Below, one piece after another: positions 4,801 to 6,953 of a DNA stretch of 6,953 nucleotides. The position numbers and the translations under genes are program-made. This stretch comes from Eggerthellaceae bacterium UBA5808 (GTDB taxonomy: Bacteria > Actinomycetota > Coriobacteriia > Coriobacteriales > Eggerthellaceae), in NCBI GenBank assembly GCA_002417975.1, contig DIDE01000058.1, forward strand, positions 1-6,953. Direction: 5' to 3'. The notes beneath the pieces are model-generated. The model did no database searches and was not told the DNA's origin. It saw only the letters and a program-made list of their open reading frames with translations. The first letter of the stretch is position 1. Each line of letters begins with the position of its first letter.

Positions 4801-6953
4801 TCGTCAAGTACTGCTGAAATTGTCGTTAATTCGGACCCTAAACTTGCGATACATGAGAGTGTTGCCGGGTCGGATGGCATCGGTAAGACTGATGTGCTTG
4901 TCTCTGGTGCCGATGATCCTGCAGGCACTGCGTCATTTACTAAAGATGACGTAGGCTCTATGAAATTTGATATTACAAATACCGTTCCGTCAGCAGGCAT
5001 TACTGACCATATATCGTATGTGTTTATACCGGTTCCTAAAGCGGGACAAACAAATTGTAATTTTGATATGAGGCTTGCATCAAGACCAACGCTTACGACA
5101 GATAATGCAAGTGATTTGGGAGGTTATGAAATACGGTATTTATCAACTGATCTTCCAACGATTACATCAAGTGATGCATCAACGACGTTTGATGGTGCGT
5201 CAACGACGTTTGATGCTGATTGTCGAGCGATCGCTATCAAACTTGACCGCCTTGAATCAGATAAACAAGTTGAGGTTAAAGTTCCTATTTCTGCTCCATC
5301 AACCGAGCAAGCAACAAAGATTTATAATCGATGGGAAGCTGTCGCCTCATATGTTTTTCAGGATTCATCACGAACACAGTATCTTGCTGGGGCGGCGACA
5401 GGCTATTTGCGTGCCGATTATCAAACGTATAACGTGGATTTTGACACACAAGGTGGCACGGCAGACCCTCCTTCTCAAACACTTGGTCATCAAGTGACGC
5501 AGCCGACTGATCCAGCGAAAAACGGTTATACGTTTAGCGGATGGTACACCGATGCGGAATGCAGCGATGCAAATCGATGGGATTTTGATACTTCCGTATC
5601 TCAGAGTATGACATTATATGCAAAGTGGATTCCTATTTCGTATTCAGTTTCTTTTGATGACAATGCTCCTGATGCTACGGGCACAATGGGCGATCAGGCT
5701 TTTACGTTTGATTCATCCCAGAAACTTATTTCTAATGCCTTTAGTCGTACAGGCTATACCTTTAAAAATTGGAATACTGCAAAAAATGGTTCAGGAACTG
5801 CCTATAACGATAAAGCTGAGGTTTCAAACCTTAGCACTACGAATGGAGATAAGGTAAAACTTTACGCACAATGGGATGCGCATAGCTATACGGTTGTATT
5901 CAACGCAAATGGCGGTACGGGTGCAGCGATGGCTAATGAGGCGTTTACTTACGGAACTGCTGCTGCACTTACAACGAATACCTATACGCGTGCGGGCTAT
6001 ACATTCCTTGGGTGGAGTACTGATAAAAATGCCACTACTGCAACGTATACAGATAAAGCATCAGTGAGTGACCTTACTGATGTTGATGGGGGCACGGTTA
6101 CCCTTTATGCAATATGGCAAGAACGCGGTGCGGTGATTATAGCGTACAAGCCAAGCGATACGATTATGGGCGAGACTCAACCAACGAATGAGTCGCTCCA
6201 GCCAGCGACGGGCGTGGCTGCAGGATCAACTGCAACGCCTAAGACAGGCTACCATTTTGTAAATTGGACTAACAATAAAAATACAACGAACACGACCGGT
6301 ACCGTACTTACAGCGGCTCAAGTTGATGCGGTAGCAAAGGCGAGCGGCATTTATGAGGCAACAACGTTTACTGCCAATTTTGCTGGAAATGCCTATACGG
6401 TTGCATTTAATGCTAATGGCGGTGCGGGTGCAGCGATGGCTAATGAGGCGTTTACTTACGGAACTGCTACTACACTTACAGCGAATACCTATACGCGTGC
6501 AGGTTATACGTTTCTTGGGTGGGATACTGATGCGAATGCCACTACTGCAACGTATGCAGATAACGCATCGGTGAGTAATCTTACTGCTACGAGCGGGGAC
6601 ACGGTTACTCTTTATGCAATATGGAAAGAAGCAAAGAATGTAAAGATTGCCTATCAACCAAATGATACGGCTATGGGCACTACTCAGCCTACTAATGAAT
6701 CACTTCAGCCAGCGACCGGTACAGCAAAAGGATCAACTGCAACGCCTAAGACGGGCTACCATTTTGTTAATTGGACCAACAATAAAAATACAACGAATAC
6801 GACCGGTACCGTACTTACAGCGGCTCAAGTTGATGCGGTAGCAAAGGCGACGGGCATTTATGAGGCTACGACATTCACTGCAAACTTTGCTGGAAATGCT
6901 TACACGGTTGCATTTGACGCTAATAATGGCACTGGCACAGCTATGGCTGATGA
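1732..6953 (+). CDS. Giant secreted surface protein with InlB B-type repeats (3' end outside window)
   Basis: The frame is open from the ATG at 1732 to the window end, giving 1,740 complete residues and no stop. In order it shows a Sec signal peptide (1-38), an acidic Ser/Asn-rich stretch (39-143), about 1,090 residues rich in Thr, Ser, Gly and alternating hydrophobics typical of beta-sandwich modules (144-1232), and a repeat array from 1233 onward with the hallmark pattern Y.V.F...GG followed by GYTF.GW and ending LYA.W. These repeats belong to the Listeria-Bacteroides (Flg_new/InlB B-repeat) family found in exported surface proteins. I infer an adhesin or stalk-like wall protein; binding partner and anchor (an LPXTG signal, if any, would be at the unseen C-terminus) are unknown. 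The long middle region matches no family I can name. Cysteines are scarce. It has its own RBS and possible promoter, so is probably not co-transcribed with dnaG. Confidence 0.93.
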   Translation, partial: MRNQSMQKHVIINILSVFLAFLMCATMGPWSVPTIAYAQEISAQDVQTENESSDTNQVHPNAADTYEGSSDSALPSAGSNDPNNQSDQNITVNSNTSQGVVLSQSSQDVPISSVSSDGSNVPLVSASEDQASTVSAESDAGLQGIGASTGGVSITSMTAGGVDAGGTLSLADTSTFDVTIAVGGNDALAGRTVTVEVPDGLQIVSGLGVSSVTNGSMTPAALTSIEQIIWDGAPTYNNSGTKTIDTYSKKWNSGSLVYSLNDGIASGTITLTLRADTKAWDFTNNQSLSPLKVTMSDAAATSVDEKQVGITLNAATPAPTTPSVVASSPLVIGTNGACSIDFTFSNPYGNDQVVKDFTYQMTVPTDSTFKTSDSRLSVTNTVANTDNTTTYTLQARDIWTGIASSSYRFTGSISFPSGSFTAGSVETVSANALSWKTLSLDTNGSLAWVSHTAASGASSTIQLRDPAPFAAAFSGSSGNVQKVYDASLASTTLASSSIKNTSGTATTNPVKFAVTCDTSLDNAASVMLPLPAGSKATEIHYEMTDGSKVTWHDGDTQTQPGTVANNELTISASAGTYVKSAYLIVDQVGTAQSIGSMNVTGLPIATTSTANYSAHTFSFALWDASANAFGNEQSVTNGFRWMPQGAFTLDVTGTDATVAWDYGLNLHLMTLATFTISNTSASTSDGGICADVAIDTTNDDVSTVDIPLPYAASGNNFSMVQQVSWTYEGDSTSYSWDSTSGEASPFTSTTQTSAKLPADSGKYFASVHIVYSSWSKDVGSAKCVLYGMSGGISLDNTNIDLPTMNVRSQNTFSINAYDNGAKGSSFGTTTNGYMWTTQGGSWTQSNGIIKGNAYSSGSEVGEGAQKVLNAGSTGVLSMGIYGSARLSGMTFALVLPNDITPTATSLAIRWGQYRRYVDQSPVGKANFVKSRAATADEALTFGYSGPCTIYYYDFSQQELTTAYDTGTKRAIICVDIPVKVAATAADATYTWSQIGVIGSNVPGYTFANGTLNTLGVGSTNMVRSSSTAEIVVNSDPKLAIHESVAGSDGIGKTDVLVSGADDPAGTASFTKDDVGSMKFDITNTVPSAGITDHISYVFIPVPKAGQTNCNFDMRLASRPTLTTDNASDLGGYEIRYLSTDLPTITSSDASTTFDGASTTFDADCRAIAIKLDRLESDKQVEVKVPISAPSTEQATKIYNRWEAVASYVFQDSSRTQYLAGAATGYLRADYQTYNVDFDTQGGTADPPSQTLGHQVTQPTDPAKNGYTFSGWYTDAECSDANRWDFDTSVSQSMTLYAKWIPISYSVSFDDNAPDATGTMGDQAFTFDSSQKLISNAFSRTGYTFKNWNTAKNGSGTAYNDKAEVSNLSTTNGDKVKLYAQWDAHSYTVVFNANGGTGAAMANEAFTYGTAAALTTNTYTRAGYTFLGWSTDKNATTATYTDKASVSDLTDVDGGTVTLYAIWQERGAVIIAYKPSDTIMGETQPTNESLQPATGVAAGSTATPKTGYHFVNWTNNKNTTNTTGTVLTAAQVDAVAKASGIYEATTFTANFAGNAYTVAFNANGGAGAAMANEAFTYGTATTLTANTYTRAGYTFLGWDTDANATTATYADNASVSNLTATSGDTVTLYAIWKEAKNVKIAYQPNDTAMGTTQPTNESLQPATGTAKGSTATPKTGYHFVNWTNNKNTTNTTGTVLTAAQVDAVAKATGIYEATTFTANFAGNAYTVAFDANNGTGTAMAD
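1846..2160 (+). other. Acidic Ser/Asn-rich low-complexity segment
   Basis: Residues 39-143 of the mature protein are dominated by Ser, Asp, Asn, Gln, Glu and Thr with few aromatic residues and no basic residue except one His that I can see. It looks disordered and probably acts as a flexible N-terminal extension before the first folded module, which seems to begin near GGVSITSMTAGG. Similar stretches are common at the mature N-terminus of Gram-positive surface proteins. Confidence 0.65.
3307..3654 (+). repeat. Divergent internal module, copy 1
   Basis: Residues 526-641 run from VMLPLPAG through HYEMTDGSKVTWHDGD, an AGTYVKSAYLIVDQ strand and a TFSFALWDASANAFG segment, to VTNGFRWMPQG. The same order of motifs recurs at residues 704-835, so I read this as one copy of a divergent, beta-rich module. 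The relation is by eye and at low identity; no known family is claimed. Confidence 0.45.
3841..4236 (+). repeat. Divergent internal module, copy 2
   Basis: Residues 704-835 run from VDIPLPYA through SWTYEGDSTSYSWD, SGKYFASVHIVYSSW and TFSINAYDNGAKGSSFG to TTNGYMWTTQGG, paralleling copy 1 motif by motif with somewhat longer loops. A further VFIPVPKAG at residues 1097-1105 may mark a third, more distant copy. This suggests that the middle of the protein is built from a repeated module whose copies have diverged far more than the C-terminal array. Confidence 0.45.
5176..5217 (+). repeat. Two-copy 21-bp tandem repeat in the coding sequence
   Basis: A 21-bp unit encoding ASTTFDG/ASTTFDA occurs twice in tandem, with a 16-base core (TCAACGACGTTTGATG) perfectly conserved at 5179-5194 and 5200-5215. 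It sits in the non-repeat region about 70 residues before the InlB array. It preserves the frame and looks like a recent local duplication, probably by replication slippage. Confidence 0.85.
5428..5628 (+). repeat. InlB B-type repeat 1 (divergent, 67 residues)
   Basis: Residues 1233-1299 start with YNVDFDTQGG, pass through NGYTFSGWYTDAEC and end with LYAKW. This is the canonical Listeria-Bacteroides pattern and the one most like generic family members. It is ten residues shorter than the type A repeats that follow and contains one Cys. Confidence 0.9.
5641..5874 (+). repeat. InlB B-type repeat 2 (78 residues)
   Basis: Residues 1304-1381 start YSVSFDDNAPDATGTMGDQA, carry RTGYTFKNWNTAKNGSGTAY and end VKLYAQW. 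Its length and TMGDQAFTF segment place it in the same subtype as the later type A repeats (AAMANEAFTY), but at clearly lower identity. It lacks the usual GG after the first strand, having NAPDATG there. Confidence 0.88.
5887..6393 (+). repeat. 507-bp A-B repeat unit, copy 1
   Basis: This 169-codon unit is a type A repeat (5887-6117, 77 residues, from YTVVFNANGG to LYAIW), a five-residue joint (QERGA), a type B repeat (6133-6381, 83 residues) and a four-residue joint. Type B has a different first strand (VIIAYKPSDT), the block STATPKTGYHFVNWTNN, an Asn/Thr-rich loop, TAAQVDAVAKA and the terminal EATTFTANF. Its GYHFVNW corresponds to GYTFLGW of type A, so B looks like a divergent relative of A rather than an unrelated domain. 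Confidence 0.92.
6394..6900 (+). repeat. 507-bp A-B repeat unit, copy 2
   Basis: This unit has exactly the same length as the preceding one: type A at 6394-6624 and type B at 6640-6888. By hand alignment without gaps it differs from copy 1 at about 83 of 507 bases (about 84% identical). The type A halves share 63 of 77 residues and the type B halves about 75 of 83. Perfect blocks of 44 bases (5918-5961 in copy 1) and 52 bases (6292-6343 in copy 1, 6799-6850 here) contrast with diverged stretches around the A-B joint. Confidence 0.92.
6901..6953 (+). repeat. 507-bp A-B repeat unit, copy 3 (cut by window end)
   Basis: The last 53 bases encode YTVAFDANNGTGTAMAD, matching the start of the type A repeat at the expected position exactly 507 bases after copy 2. 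The array therefore continues beyond the window, and its total copy number cannot be known from here. Confidence 0.85.

Noticed and set aside
5075..5497. 140-codon + strand frame overlapping the surface-protein gene
   Set aside because: Out of frame with the main reading frame; Leu/Arg/Gln-rich composition typical of a shifted reading of Thr/Ser/Ala codons, with no domain seen.
6226..6657. 143-codon open frame on the - strand across the repeat array
   Set aside because: It is antisense to the A-B repeats, and its Cys/Arg/Ile-rich, repetitive product is what the reverse of Thr/Ala-rich repeat codons would give.
5887..6953. CRISPR array or non-coding satellite
   Set aside because: The 507-bp period is in frame, differences are often synonymous and the translated units match a known surface-repeat family, so this is a coding repeat.

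Overview
The window holds two protein-coding genes on the + strand, both cut by the window edges. Bases 1-1424 are the 3' part of dnaG, the replicative DNA primase. From 1732 to the last base runs one uninterrupted reading frame of 1,740 complete codons. It encodes the N-terminal part of a very large secreted protein ending in an array of InlB B-type (Listeria-Bacteroides) repeats. Between them lie 307 bases with no convincing gene but with candidate transcription signals.

The organism is a bacterium of moderate GC content (mid-40s percent by eye on a few lines, not computed). A repeat-rich surface protein with a Sec signal peptide, and repeats of the TGYHFVNW...FTANF kind, suggest a host-associated Gram-positive. 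A lower-GC member of the Coriobacteriia (Atopobium/Lancefieldella-like) would fit, with a Firmicute as the alternative. This placement rests on protein style only and is tentative.

Layout: (1) dnaG covers the distal RNA-polymerase core with the TOPRIM metal site, a Ser-rich linker and the C-terminal helicase-interaction region. (2) The gap at 1425-1731 holds a 7-bp hairpin, a C7 run, a weak terminator-like hairpin followed by T residues, a possible -35/-10 pair, a small dyad and a clear ribosome binding site. (3) The surface protein has a signal peptide (residues 1-38), an acidic Ser/Asn-rich stretch (39-143) and about 1,090 residues of beta-type sequence of no family I recognise, containing what look like divergent repeated modules. 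At residues 1233-1740 it has the repeat array. Two early repeats are divergent. Beyond them the array settles into a strict 507-bp (169-residue) unit made of one 77-residue type A repeat and one 83-residue type B repeat. Two complete units are present and a third begins at 6901.

The genes do not appear to work together. dnaG is a housekeeping replication gene, whereas the large gene seems to have its own promoter and probably encodes an adhesin or stalk-like surface protein. The C-terminus, and so the means of anchoring to the cell, is outside the window. I see no CRISPR array, insertion sequence, tRNA, rRNA or defence system. The most notable structure is the higher-order A-B repeat and its patchy nucleotide identity.
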